A stretch of 64,000 nt of DNA from JBDWFY01 sp039976075 (lineage in GTDB: Bacteria > Pseudomonadota > Alphaproteobacteria > Rhizobiales > Stappiaceae), in contig JBDWFY010000013.1 in the NCBI GenBank assembly GCA_039976075.1, positions 930,001 through 994,000 on the forward strand, in the 5' to 3' direction. Shown here piece by piece: positions 55,274-63,892 of the stretch. The stretch's first letter is position 1. Each line of letters begins with the position of its first letter. Position numbers and translations under genes: made by a program. The notes beneath the pieces were generated by a model. The model was not told the DNA's origin and did no database searches. It saw only the letters and a program-made list of their open reading frames with translations.

Positions 55274-57322
55274 TCATGGTCCGCAGATATCTGCAGGAGC
55301 TTCCAATGGAATCCGTGCTTGACAGCAACGGAACGGTTCGCCGGTAGCCGCATCGTCCTTGCGGAAGGCACACACGTCCACCTTGAAGAATTCGCTGGGC
55401 AATGCGCCATCGATATCAAGCTGGAAGGGAGCGCCGGGTCCGGGAATGGACTGCAGCGGTGGGGAAACGGTAATTCCCGGCGTTAGCGAATTGGCCTTCA
55501 AGGTATCGAAGGGTTCACCGGACTTGTTTTTGATGTCCAGAGCCGCTGCCCAGCCTGTCGGCTTGCAGTAGAACTCTACATAATCAATATCAAGACACGG
55601 CGGTAGTGGAGGCCGGTCACACGCTGGGTCACCAGGAAAACATACCGGTTCGGGTTCCGGCAGTTCGCCGCCCGGATAGGGGTAGTCCTCATACCAGCTG
55701 GCTTGACCCTCGCAGGGACGCCAGACTTCCACATCGCCGACGTGACCTTTGTTCTCCGAATCGGCGAATTTGTCGTCATAATCGACGAAGTAACTCTGAA
55801 ACGGTGGTTCGTTCTGCGGCCGGGTCAGGTCCTTGCTGTTGCCCTGAAGACCGTTGACAGCTGCCGGTCCACCGGCTGCCAGATCCGGTGCAAGGGCCGG
55901 GTTGTTTCTTAGATTGTCGCCTGTGCTCCACAGGGTGGCATCACATGCTCCGGGGTCAATCTGGCCCTGGCTGTCATAGCCGTAACCCAAATCGATACCG
56001 CCGGCGGTGTTGCGGTAGTTGACCGGAAAGCCGATCGCATATTCCTGCGGAGTTGCAACCCAGATGCTTTCCGTCGTCGGATCATCGGGATGCTCCCGCC
56101 AGTAGCGGACGACTTTGGATTTACGCGGATCGGCGTACTCCGAATAGTCGTAACTGGATGTGGTTTCGCCACGCTGGGCAAGATACATGAAGCCCTTGCG
56201 ATCAAAGACGATGTCCGAAATCGGATAGTCCTTGGGATTGGCGTCAAAATTGAGTTCCCAACGTGACTCCAACTCCAGGCTTCCGTCCTGATTGATGCCG
56301 ACCGACCAGATCTGCGGCCCGTCGGAGACGGCGTAATAAAGGCGGCCGCCGTGCACAGCAACACCCCAAATCTGACGTTGCGGCTTTGTATAGCCCCAGG
56401 TCTCAGCGTCTTCAGCATCAAACGCCGGGTTGGTGATGTCCATCCGGTTCGTCGGATCGAAGGCTACCGGATCAAGACCATGGTTGGGACGTCCAAAGAG
56501 GCCGTGATCGAAAACGCCCAGATCCGCGCCGTTAATATCCAGTCGATGGATCATGCCGGTATCCAGATCCGACACAAAAAACTGCCGGTTCTTTCTGTCA
56601 AAGGCGATGTTGCCCAGGCCAGGACCAGAATTATCGACGCCATCCAGTTGAATGGTGGCAAAGAGCGATACTTCGCCGGTCAGACCGTCGATTTTCCAGA
56701 TCGAGCCGGGTGTGCCGCCCAAAGCCGTGCCGAATTGCCCGTCCATAAAGGTCGCATCCGCACTGCCGGTCTGAACGCGTTCGGGACGGCCATCGCCGTC
56801 ATTGTCCGGAATCACGATTTGTAAGCCGTGTACAGAGGTCGCCGCGACATAGATATTCGGGATGCGTTCGGGCGTATCTTCACGAATGCCGTCATCCAGG
56901 GCAGCACCGAAAACCTGTCCTACCTGTCCGGCAGACACAGCATACACTTTTGGTGCATTAATTAATTGGCCGTTTGGCGGACCCTCACCCGATGCAACAC
57001 TGATGACCTGGGCGACGGGGCCACTCAGGTCAATGAATGTTTCATCGATTTCGCTCACGCCGGGGGGGAGTTCCTCCTCGGGGATGCTCGTTCCGGAAAA
57101 ACCGGTGACGACGGCATCGCCTGGGTTGATGATGGGAGCTTCCTGCGCGTTAACCGTGCCGTAGTGCAGCGCTGACAATCCAAATATCAATGCTGCGGCC
57201 AGGGAAATCTTTGCTGAACTTGTAAATAACGTGTTTTTCAACAATTTGTGATGACGAACAGTGTTATTTTTACAGTGTTTATTATACGTATTGTTGCCAG
57301 TAATCCGAAACAATTGCTGCAT
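55274..57322 (-). CDS. Exported beta-propeller protein with C-terminal Cys module
   Basis: 682 residues from ATG 57322 (GGAAC before it); the frame reaches 57667 but that lead has no family look. A long basic N-region precedes a signal peptide cut near TVNAQ (about residue 58). Residues about 90-450 have recurring propeller phrases, such as PGSIWKIDGLTGEVSLFA, LGNIAFDRKNRQFFVSDL and ISDIVFDRKGFMYLAQRG. The last 108 residues are a Cys-rich module that resembles one in the downstream protein. No enzyme signature is seen. It is the first gene of a two-gene operon and is divergent from the ECF sigma operon. Confidence 0.87.
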   Translation of the reverse strand: MQQLFRITGNNTYNKHCKNNTVRHHKLLKNTLFTSSAKISLAAALIFGLSALHYGTVNAQEAPIINPGDAVVTGFSGTSIPEEELPPGVSEIDETFIDLSGPVAQVISVASGEGPPNGQLINAPKVYAVSAGQVGQVFGAALDDGIREDTPERIPNIYVAATSVHGLQIVIPDNDGDGRPERVQTGSADATFMDGQFGTALGGTPGSIWKIDGLTGEVSLFATIQLDGVDNSGPGLGNIAFDRKNRQFFVSDLDTGMIHRLDINGADLGVFDHGLFGRPNHGLDPVAFDPTNRMDITNPAFDAEDAETWGYTKPQRQIWGVAVHGGRLYYAVSDGPQIWSVGINQDGSLELESRWELNFDANPKDYPISDIVFDRKGFMYLAQRGETTSSYDYSEYADPRKSKVVRYWREHPDDPTTESIWVATPQEYAIGFPVNYRNTAGGIDLGYGYDSQGQIDPGACDATLWSTGDNLRNNPALAPDLAAGGPAAVNGLQGNSKDLTRPQNEPPFQSYFVDYDDKFADSENKGHVGDVEVWRPCEGQASWYEDYPYPGGELPEPEPVCFPGDPACDRPPLPPCLDIDYVEFYCKPTGWAAALDIKNKSGEPFDTLKANSLTPGITVSPPLQSIPGPGAPFQLDIDGALPSEFFKVDVCAFRKDDAATGEPFRCCQARIPLEAPADICGP

Positions 57323-57850
57323 TTCTGTTCCGTTTCGATGATTTATGTAGTTACTTGCTTGCGTGGGCAAAATAAATGCTCTCCGACTTGCAAGAAAACT
57401 CCAGTTAAAAAATGAAAATTGTCTGCATGAATTCGACAGGTGTGGATCGGCAATACTATGGAACACTTTTTCTTGATTGCGCAATGACCAAGTTCTCACT
57501 CCTTTGTCGGATTTTGTTTTTTCCGGTGGTCCGGCAGGTTGTCCGTCTCCGGTCCGGATGGCGGCGGAAACCAAGATTTCCTTCGTATTCATCCGCATGT
57601 TGCTCTCCTGAGGTTCGAAATTCCGGTCGGGGTTTTTCCTCCCCACCTGATAGTTGGACAGCGTCACGTGTGAAAAGGTTCAAAGGCCTGTGTGAATTTC
57701 TTTGCTAGAAAGAGTGCGAAAGATTGCCTGCCCGCAATTCCTGTGCTGATCTTGCGGGCGAATTTGAAAATAGTTTGAACCTATTGCTCGGATGGGTCGT
57801 CAGATGACTATGGAGCGTGTCGTGGCCATGACTGAAAATGGAATATCACG
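57323..57850. other. Divergent promoter region of the sigma operon and surface-protein operon
   Basis: 528 bp. It must hold both promoters. It contains an inverted repeat gcccgcaa (57730-57737) / ttgcgggc (57752-57759) and two TGAACC boxes in opposite directions, at 57776-57781 (plus) and 57682-57677 (minus); see findings. A plus-strand frame at 57412-57708 has no family look. Confidence 0.5.
57776..57801 (+). promoter_or_regulatory. Candidate ECF-type promoter of the sigma operon
   Basis: TGAAC at 57776-57780 and CGTC at 57798-57801, 17 bp apart, 50 bp before the sigma gene start. The -35 AAC core and -10 CGT are typical of ECF sigma factors, which often drive their own operons. This is a visual call only. 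Confidence 0.4.
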
Positions 57851-58414
57851 TTGAAGCCGGCACAAAGCGATACAGATCTGCTGAACCGGCTGGCTGCCGG
57901 TGATGCCCTGGCTATGAAAGCGTTTTTTGCACGCCACCAAGCCAAGGTGTTTCGGTTTTCGATGCGGCTCCTCAAAGACAACATGGCGGCAGAGGATCTG
58001 ACCAATGAAGTTTTTATGCGAGTATGGCAGCGTGCGGATAGCTTTCGCGGACAGGCCGCCGTTTCGACCTGGCTTTTGTCAATTGCCCGAAACATGGCAC
58101 TCAGCCGCCTCAGGAAACGAAGTGAGGAGACGCTTGGAGAGGGTCAGAGCGAAGCACTCGTTGATGACGCTGACACACCGGAAATTCTTGCACAGAAAGC
58201 CAGCAAGGGTGAAGCGATCAAGCTTTGCATCGCCAAATTATCGGCGGAGCATCAGGAAATCATCGATCTGGTCTACTATCATGAGAAATCCGTGCGCGAA
58301 GTTGGTGAGGTCGTCGGGATACCCGATGCCACTGTTAAAACAAGGATGTTCTACGCCCGCAAGCAATTGGCCGAACTTATGCGCGACCACGGCATCGATC
58401 GGGGGTGGCCATGA
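57851..58414 (+). CDS. ECF-family RNA polymerase sigma factor
   Basis: 187 residues from TTG 57851, the first start in this frame. Region 2 is at about 22-92 (DNMAAEDLTNEVFMRVWQ) and region 4 at about 125-180 (EHQEIIDLVYYHEKSVREVG and ATVKTRMFYARKQL). No region 1 or 3, as in ECF sigmas. It overlaps the anti-sigma gene as ATGA. It probably turns on its own operon and perhaps the divergent surface-protein operon. Confidence 0.93.
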   Translation: MKPAQSDTDLLNRLAAGDALAMKAFFARHQAKVFRFSMRLLKDNMAAEDLTNEVFMRVWQRADSFRGQAAVSTWLLSIARNMALSRLRKRSEETLGEGQSEALVDDADTPEILAQKASKGEAIKLCIAKLSAEHQEIIDLVYYHEKSVREVGEVVGIPDATVKTRMFYARKQLAELMRDHGIDRGWP

Positions 58415-59094
58415 CCGGAGAGGGCAAGCAGATGGATAGGGATGAAGCAGAACTATTGCTGCCTTTCTACGTCAATGGCACGCTGGAAGTTGAAGTCCGT
58501 GAGGAATTTGAAGCCGTTTTGGCTAAGAATGACGAACTGCGCATTCAATTGGAGCTGGCTCAGGAGGACCGGGAGTTTGTGACTGCCGAGAATGAAGCCA
58601 TCACGATTCCTTCGCCGGCCAAATTCAATCAGCTTCTTGGAGAAAACACCGGATCAAGACCTCGCGCGAACCCTTCCGTTGTAACTCGGATTCTAACCTG
58701 GTGGGAGGGACTGCCTCCTATTGCCAGTGCCGGGGTTGCGGTCGCTGCACTTGTTCTGGTTCTTTTGCAGGCATCAATAATTGCTGGCGGTCTTCTCAAC
58801 CAACCGACAGGAAATGGATTTCGAACCGCTTCGGGGGAAGACAAACCTTCCGTCACACAGAACGCCGGCGCTTTTGCAGGCGTGGTTGTTCGCTTTGCCG
58901 ATTCTGCTACAGCCGCCAGGATCAGCGATTTGATGACCCGCATTGATGCGGAGATCGTGTCCGGGCCCAGGGCGGGTGGTCTTTATCATGTCAAACTCAA
59001 TAAGCCTTTCGAAACCGCTGAAGAGTTTGATACGTTTATTAAAGAGCTGAACACAAACAGCACTATCATCCTGTTTGCGCAGAAAGCGAGCTGA
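58411..59094 (+). CDS. Membrane anti-sigma factor without the zinc motif
   Basis: 227 residues from ATG 58411. The cytoplasmic part (1-95) has the LLLPFYVNGTLEVEVREEFE pattern of anti-sigma domains but lacks the HxxxCxxC zinc ligands. One membrane helix lies at about 97-121 (GVAVAALVLVLLQASII). The periplasmic part ends in a small alpha/beta domain (ARISDLMTRIDAEIVSGPRA and GLYHVKL). It should hold the sigma factor until an envelope signal or protease releases it. The exported protease encoded two bases later is the obvious candidate. Confidence 0.88.
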   Translation: MTGEGKQMDRDEAELLLPFYVNGTLEVEVREEFEAVLAKNDELRIQLELAQEDREFVTAENEAITIPSPAKFNQLLGENTGSRPRANPSVVTRILTWWEGLPPIASAGVAVAALVLVLLQASIIAGGLLNQPTGNGFRTASGEDKPSVTQNAGAFAGVVVRFADSATAARISDLMTRIDAEIVSGPRAGGLYHVKLNKPFETAEEFDTFIKELNTNSTIILFAQKAS

Positions 59095-59096
59095 GC

Positions 59097-60704
59097 ATGG
59101 TTGCCCAACTTTGCCGGTCATCGGCCGGACGAACCAGCCTTCTGTTTCTTTTCCTAGTGGGAGGTTTCCTGTCGGGGAACGAGAGTGTTGATGCCCAAAG
59201 CAATGTGAAGCCGTCTGTATCGCGCGGAACGGCGAGCGGGCAATCGGCAAGGCCATCCTCAACCGGCGGGTCGTTTCGCATTGATTGCATTTTGCTGCGG
59301 CAACTTCAAAGCCCTCTTTTTTCGCAGCTTTGCACCGGTAATCCTCAGATCAATCCCCAAAATCCGGTCGAGCCACAGCCGACAGGGGATCCCGATCCGA
59401 TCCGGCCTCCTGATACCGCTGGGCTTCCCTCAGAACCCGAAGGTGGCGAAGACGCGGGTCAACCTGCCAATCCCAGTGATGGCATTGACCGTCCGGCGAC
59501 GCCGTCCACATCACGAGATCCAGACCAACCTGATGTAGCGCCGGGTAACCAGCCGGCGCAACCGCAGCTTCCCCAGGCTGCCGGGCCTCTCGCGGTTCCC
59601 GGTGCTCCCCGTGTTGCATCGGAGGTTGTTGTCAGGATTCAGCAGGCTTTACCGCAGGCTGCAGCTGCTGCTCTGGCGCAAGATTATAATATTACGTTGG
59701 TTGAAAGTTCTCCCATCGGTCTGATCAATGCGACAGTGGTGCGATACCGTATCCCTGACAACCGGACAATAGAGACGGTTCTTGTCGCTCTTCTTGCCGA
59801 TGCGCGGGTTGAGGCAGCGCAACCCAACTATCTATATTTCCTGCAGCAGGATACGCGCGCCGGAAAGGCCGCTGCTCTGCAATATGCTCTCGGTAAACTG
59901 GCAATTCCGGCGGCGCATGAATATGCGACTGGGCAGGGCGTCAGTATTGCGCTGATCGACAGCGGCGTTGATGTTTCTCATCCCGAGCTTGCCGGTGCCC
60001 GGATCGACATCAAGAACGCGGCCTCCGATGTTCCGTTTGCAACGGGGAAACATGGTACGGCGCTGGCCGGTGTATTGGTGGCGCAGGATAAATTGCTCGG
60101 GGTTGCGCCCGGGTCTCGTTTGCTTGCTGTGCGGGCGTTTTATAGAGGCGCTGACGGTTCGCAGGAAACGACTTCGCTTGTCCTGTCGCAGGCGATGGAC
60201 TGGTCTGTTACGCAAGGTGCGCGCATTGTGAATATGAGCTTTGCAGGGCCAGATGACCCGCTATTTGGAGCGGTAATCGAAGCGGCTGCTGACAAAGGGG
60301 TGTTTTTGGTTGCAGCTGCTGGAAATGAGGGTGCGAAAGCGCCGAAAGCCTATCCGGCGGCTCATGAACGCGTTGCCGCCATAACCGCTACCGACAGCCA
60401 GAATGTGATTTACGAGCAGGCTAATCAGGGTGACCATATAGATGTGGCAGCGCCGGGCGTCGATATTCTGGTGCCTGCCGCAGGTTCGGGGTACGAGATG
60501 ATTTCCGGCACATCGCTATCGGCGGCTTACATCTCCGGTATATATGCGCTGATGCTTGAGCACGATAAAGGATCGGAAAGTGGCGATCCAATTGCGATTT
60601 TGAGAAAAACAGCCCGGGACCTCGGCCTGCCAGGTGTTGATCCCGCATTTGGTGCGGGAATCGTCGATGCGGCAAGGGCAGTTCAATCGGTGAGAGGCCA
60701 ATAA
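59097..60704 (+). CDS. Exported subtilisin-like serine protease (S8)
   Basis: 535 residues with a signal peptide ending near VDAQ (residue 34). A Pro/Asp/Gln-rich low-complexity linker runs from about 85 to 165, and a propeptide-like region from about 175 to 250. In the S8 domain the catalytic residues are Asp288 (ALIDSGVD), His319 (GKHGTALAG) and Ser473 (GTSLSAAYISG), with oxyanion Asn410 (AAAGNEG). The Ser motif departs from the usual GTSMAxP form. C64 and C79 may form a disulfide. It is the third gene of the sigma operon and may process the anti-sigma factor or the large surface proteins. Confidence 0.93.
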   Translation: MVAQLCRSSAGRTSLLFLFLVGGFLSGNESVDAQSNVKPSVSRGTASGQSARPSSTGGSFRIDCILLRQLQSPLFSQLCTGNPQINPQNPVEPQPTGDPDPIRPPDTAGLPSEPEGGEDAGQPANPSDGIDRPATPSTSRDPDQPDVAPGNQPAQPQLPQAAGPLAVPGAPRVASEVVVRIQQALPQAAAAALAQDYNITLVESSPIGLINATVVRYRIPDNRTIETVLVALLADARVEAAQPNYLYFLQQDTRAGKAAALQYALGKLAIPAAHEYATGQGVSIALIDSGVDVSHPELAGARIDIKNAASDVPFATGKHGTALAGVLVAQDKLLGVAPGSRLLAVRAFYRGADGSQETTSLVLSQAMDWSVTQGARIVNMSFAGPDDPLFGAVIEAAADKGVFLVAAAGNEGAKAPKAYPAAHERVAAITATDSQNVIYEQANQGDHIDVAAPGVDILVPAAGSGYEMISGTSLSAAYISGIYALMLEHDKGSESGDPIAILRKTARDLGLPGVDPAFGAGIVDAARAVQSVRGQ

Positions 60705-60887
60705 TACTTCGCTTCGCTTCAACTTCCTGCAATTTAACCGGTTTTGGAGATACGCAAGCCTCCGGATTGACCCCGCCTGAACGCCTGTTTAGCTTTGCGA
60801 GCATGGAGTAAGTTAAGATCTGGAGCATTTCGCGCGATTTAATAGTCGAGAGAATTGCTGCGGAAGAAAGCGAAGGGCCGGACGGGC

Positions 60888-61664
60888 ATGGGTAAATGGT
60901 TGGTCCTGATGTTATTTGCGGCCAGTGGTATGTTCGGGTTTATGTGCTCGGCTAGCGCAGCGACTGTGCAGCCTCTCACGGTATTTGCAGCCTCGAGTCT
61001 GAAGAATGTTCTGGAGGAAATTCTTCCCCTATATGAGACGCAAACCGGCCAGAAAGTCATTGTTTCTCTGGCTGCCAGTTCCACTCTGGCGCGCCAGATA
61101 GAAGCGGGAGCACCGGCAGATGTCTATATCTCCGCTGATCGTGCCTGGATGGATTATCTGGTCGACAAGGGACGCATCGTTGAAAACAGTCAGCAGATTG
61201 TCGCCATGAACTCCCTTGTTGCAGTCGGCGCGGTGAACGACTCTGCTCCCCTTGATGTCGCCGACACAAATGCCGTTCTGGAGAGACTCGGCGACGGCCG
61301 CCTTGCTGTGGCAGACCCGGATCATGTCCCGGCTGGGCGTTATGCAAAGTCAGCCCTCGAGACGCTCAGGCTGTGGCCTGTCGTGATGGACCGGCTCGTG
61401 CCTGCAGACAATGTGCGCGTGGCTCTGACTTTGGTCGCCCGCGGTGAAGTTCCCCTCGGGATAGTGTATGCATCAGATGCTTACATTGACGATCGTGTCA
61501 CAGTGCTTGCCCGATTACCGACAGGCAGCCATCCGCCGATTGTTTATCCTGCTGCCACCATCAAAGGTGCGAACGAACCGGATGCCGCACGGTTTATTGA
61601 CTTCCTGACCTTCCATGAGCCGCAGGTTGCTTTTATCAATGCCGGTTTTCGGCCAATTGAATGA
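60888..61664 (+). CDS. modA: Molybdate ABC transporter substrate-binding protein
   Basis: 258 residues from ATG 60888 (AAGGG upstream); TTG 60855 is a less likely start. Signal peptide ending near ASAA. ModA pattern LTVFAASSLKNVLEEILP, the anion-site Ser in LAASSTLARQIEAGAPADVY, and the end region AARFIDFLTF. It binds molybdate or tungstate in the periplasm. No ModE site or molybdenum-cofactor riboswitch was recognised in the 183 bp upstream. Its stop overlaps modB. Confidence 0.95.
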   Translation: MGKWLVLMLFAASGMFGFMCSASAATVQPLTVFAASSLKNVLEEILPLYETQTGQKVIVSLAASSTLARQIEAGAPADVYISADRAWMDYLVDKGRIVENSQQIVAMNSLVAVGAVNDSAPLDVADTNAVLERLGDGRLAVADPDHVPAGRYAKSALETLRLWPVVMDRLVPADNVRVALTLVARGEVPLGIVYASDAYIDDRVTVLARLPTGSHPPIVYPAATIKGANEPDAARFIDFLTFHEPQVAFINAGFRPIE

Positions 61665-62365
61665 ATTTCATGTCCGACCTATCGCCGGCTGACTGGCAAG
61701 CCGTTTTCCTTTCATTCAAAGTCGCGGGTATTGCCCTTCTCTTTGCTTTGCCTTTGGCATTGATCGTTGCTTATGTTCTGGCGAGATGGTCCTTTCGGGG
61801 AAAAGTGTTCCTGGATGGTCTTGTTCATCTGCCACTGGTGTTACCGCCTGTCGTCACTGGATATGTCCTGCTGCTTCTTTTTGGTCGAGCTGGTATTCTC
61901 GGCCGGTTTTTCGAGCATACGTTTGGGTTGGTTTTTGCCTTCCGCTGGACAGGTGCGGCTTTGGCCGCCGGAATCATGGCATTTCCACTGATGGTGCGGC
62001 CGATGCGGATTGCCATCGAAGGCGTTGACCGTAAACTGGAAGAGGCGGCCTCGACCCTTGGCGCGCGACAGGTGGTCACACTGGCTGTGGTTACCCTGCC
62101 GTTGGCGCTGCCGGGGATCATTGCGGCGGCGCTGCTGGGATTTGCGAAAGCAATGGGCGAATTCGGTGCGACCATCACCTTTGTTTCAAACATTCCCGGC
62201 GAGACCCGCACGCTGGCGCTCGACCTTTACACATTGACACAAACGCCGGATGGAGATGGCGCTGCGTTTAGTCTGATAATTATCGCGGTCGTCATCGCCT
62301 TTGGTGCGGTGATCGCTTCGGAAATCATAACCCGTCGCCTGGCAAAACGGATTGGGGGAAACTGA
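61661..62365 (+). CDS. modB: Molybdate ABC transporter permease
   Basis: 234 residues with five to six membrane segments and the ABC permease EAA loop (EEAASTLGARQVVTLAVVTLP, quoted only in part here as EEAASTLGARQ), followed by GFAKAMGEFGATITFVSNIP, a strong ModB signature. The start overlaps the modA stop (ATGA). It forms the channel with ModC. Confidence 0.95.
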   Translation: MNFMSDLSPADWQAVFLSFKVAGIALLFALPLALIVAYVLARWSFRGKVFLDGLVHLPLVLPPVVTGYVLLLLFGRAGILGRFFEHTFGLVFAFRWTGAALAAGIMAFPLMVRPMRIAIEGVDRKLEEAASTLGARQVVTLAVVTLPLALPGIIAAALLGFAKAMGEFGATITFVSNIPGETRTLALDLYTLTQTPDGDGAAFSLIIIAVVIAFGAVIASEIITRRLAKRIGGN

Positions 62366-63453
62366 TGCTGAGCGTCAATGTGAAAGGTCAGTTCGGTCCG
62401 TTTGATATCGATACCCAGTTTGACAGCACTGGTGGTGTTACGGCGTTGTTTGGACGTTCGGGGTCGGGAAAGACGACGCTTGTCAACATGATTTCCGGGT
62501 TGGTGAAGCCGAGAACCGGACGGATCACTCTCAATGATGTCGAATTGTTCAATGCAAAGACGAAGGTCAACATGCCAGCGCGACTACGCCAAATGGGGCA
62601 TGTTTTTCAAGAACATAGATTATTTCCGCATATATCGGTTCGACGCAACCTCACATTTGCTGCATGGGCGGGCGGGCGGCCGAAGCGCCGGCCTTTGGAA
62701 GAAGTCGTTGATTTGCTGGGGATAGAACATCTGCTTGAGCGCAGTCCGGCAAAGCTGTCCGGAGGTGAAAAGCAGCGCGTTGCAATTGGGCGAGCGCTTC
62801 TCTCAAGCCCGCGGGCACTGCTCATGGACGAACCACTGGCATCGTTGGACGCGGCCCGAAAAGAAGAGATCCTTCCCTATCTTGACCGACTTTGCAGGGA
62901 AGCAAAGATTCCCATCGTTTATGTCAGTCACGCGATTGAAGAAGTGGTTCGCTTGGCCGACACGCTGGTCGTCCTATCCGAGGGCAGAGTGAAGGCATCG
63001 GGCCCGGTCGCGGATATTCTGACGCGACTTGATCTTGGCCCTGCGACCGGGCGGCATGAAGCCGGTGCGTTGATTAGGGCCAAAGTCATTGGATTTGATC
63101 CAAACTGGATGCTTGTAAAAATGGACGTCGAAGGGCAGCAGCTCGAGTTACCCGGCGCCAACGCTCCGGTTGGCCAAGAAGTTCGGCTTCGTATCAGAGC
63201 ACGAGACGTCTCAATCGCAACACAGGATCCTGAGGGCGTAAGTATCAGAAACAGACTGCGAGGAACCGTGGAAGCACTCAGACTTGAAGAGGGCCCCTAT
63301 GCGGAGGTCGTCTGTCGCGTGGGAACGCAAAAGATACGAGCGCGCCTGACGCGTGCATCGGCCCATGATCTTGGTCTCGTAATCGGTCTTCCGGTATTTG
63401 TTCTGATCAAAAGTATCGCATTCGGACGGCCGCTTGGGACAAAGGGATATTGA
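62365..63453 (+). CDS. modC: Molybdate ABC transporter ATP-binding protein
   Basis: 362 residues. Walker A GRSGSGKTT, signature LSGGEKQRVAIGRALL, Walker B LLMDEPLASLD and a C-terminal TOBE (molybdopterin-binding-like) domain from about 290. The length and fused TOBE domain fit ModC. Its start overlaps the modB stop by one base (TGATG). The system supplies metal to enzymes such as the formate dehydrogenase at 21.7-26.1 kb. Confidence 0.96.
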   Translation: MLSVNVKGQFGPFDIDTQFDSTGGVTALFGRSGSGKTTLVNMISGLVKPRTGRITLNDVELFNAKTKVNMPARLRQMGHVFQEHRLFPHISVRRNLTFAAWAGGRPKRRPLEEVVDLLGIEHLLERSPAKLSGGEKQRVAIGRALLSSPRALLMDEPLASLDAARKEEILPYLDRLCREAKIPIVYVSHAIEEVVRLADTLVVLSEGRVKASGPVADILTRLDLGPATGRHEAGALIRAKVIGFDPNWMLVKMDVEGQQLELPGANAPVGQEVRLRIRARDVSIATQDPEGVSIRNRLRGTVEALRLEEGPYAEVVCRVGTQKIRARLTRASAHDLGLVIGLPVFVLIKSIAFGRPLGTKGY

Positions 63454-63892
63454 TCTGCAAAATATCGGTAGATGGTTTCTCATTCCTTGGCCAATGGAAC
63501 TTTGATGAAACAATGAACCCCTGCGGGAAAACCAATTTGATCCGTCGTGGGTGATCTGTTCCATTGTTGATTTTTGCCGGAAATAACATCCTCTCGATGT
63601 GAGTGACGTCGCGTAAGTATTAAATTAAATTATATTAATCTTGTTAAGAATTTAGTTTCTTTACCACAAGACATCAGTGTTTCGCCGCCTTGATGTCCCG
63701 AAACGGACACAATCTCTAATCAAGAGTATTTCGTATTCGCACCACTTTTTGAGCGAAAAACTCAATAGATTGCAGGATATTTCTTGCGAATAGTGAGTAT
63801 TTCGCCAAATGGCACAGGAGCTTCGTTATGATGTACGATTACCCGGCATCCCGCCGGATACGCATCAAATCCTTTCGGGAGGATATCAGATA
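63454..63892. other. AT-rich intergenic region before the TRAP binding-protein gene
   Basis: 439 bp between modC and the next plus-strand gene. It contains a very AT-rich patch at 63617-63660 and two overlapping dyads at 63670-63709. No gene or clear terminator is visible. It probably holds the promoter and operator of the downstream transporter gene. Confidence 0.5.

Noticed and set aside
60705..60887. Possible molybdenum-cofactor riboswitch or ModE site before modA
   Set aside because: No long dyad of the ModE type and no conserved riboswitch core could be recognised.
63810..63826. TGGCAC resembling the -24 element of a sigma-54 promoter upstream of the TRAP gene
   Set aside because: The matching -12 TTGC is absent at the required distance (CTTCG is found), so the sigma-54 call fails.
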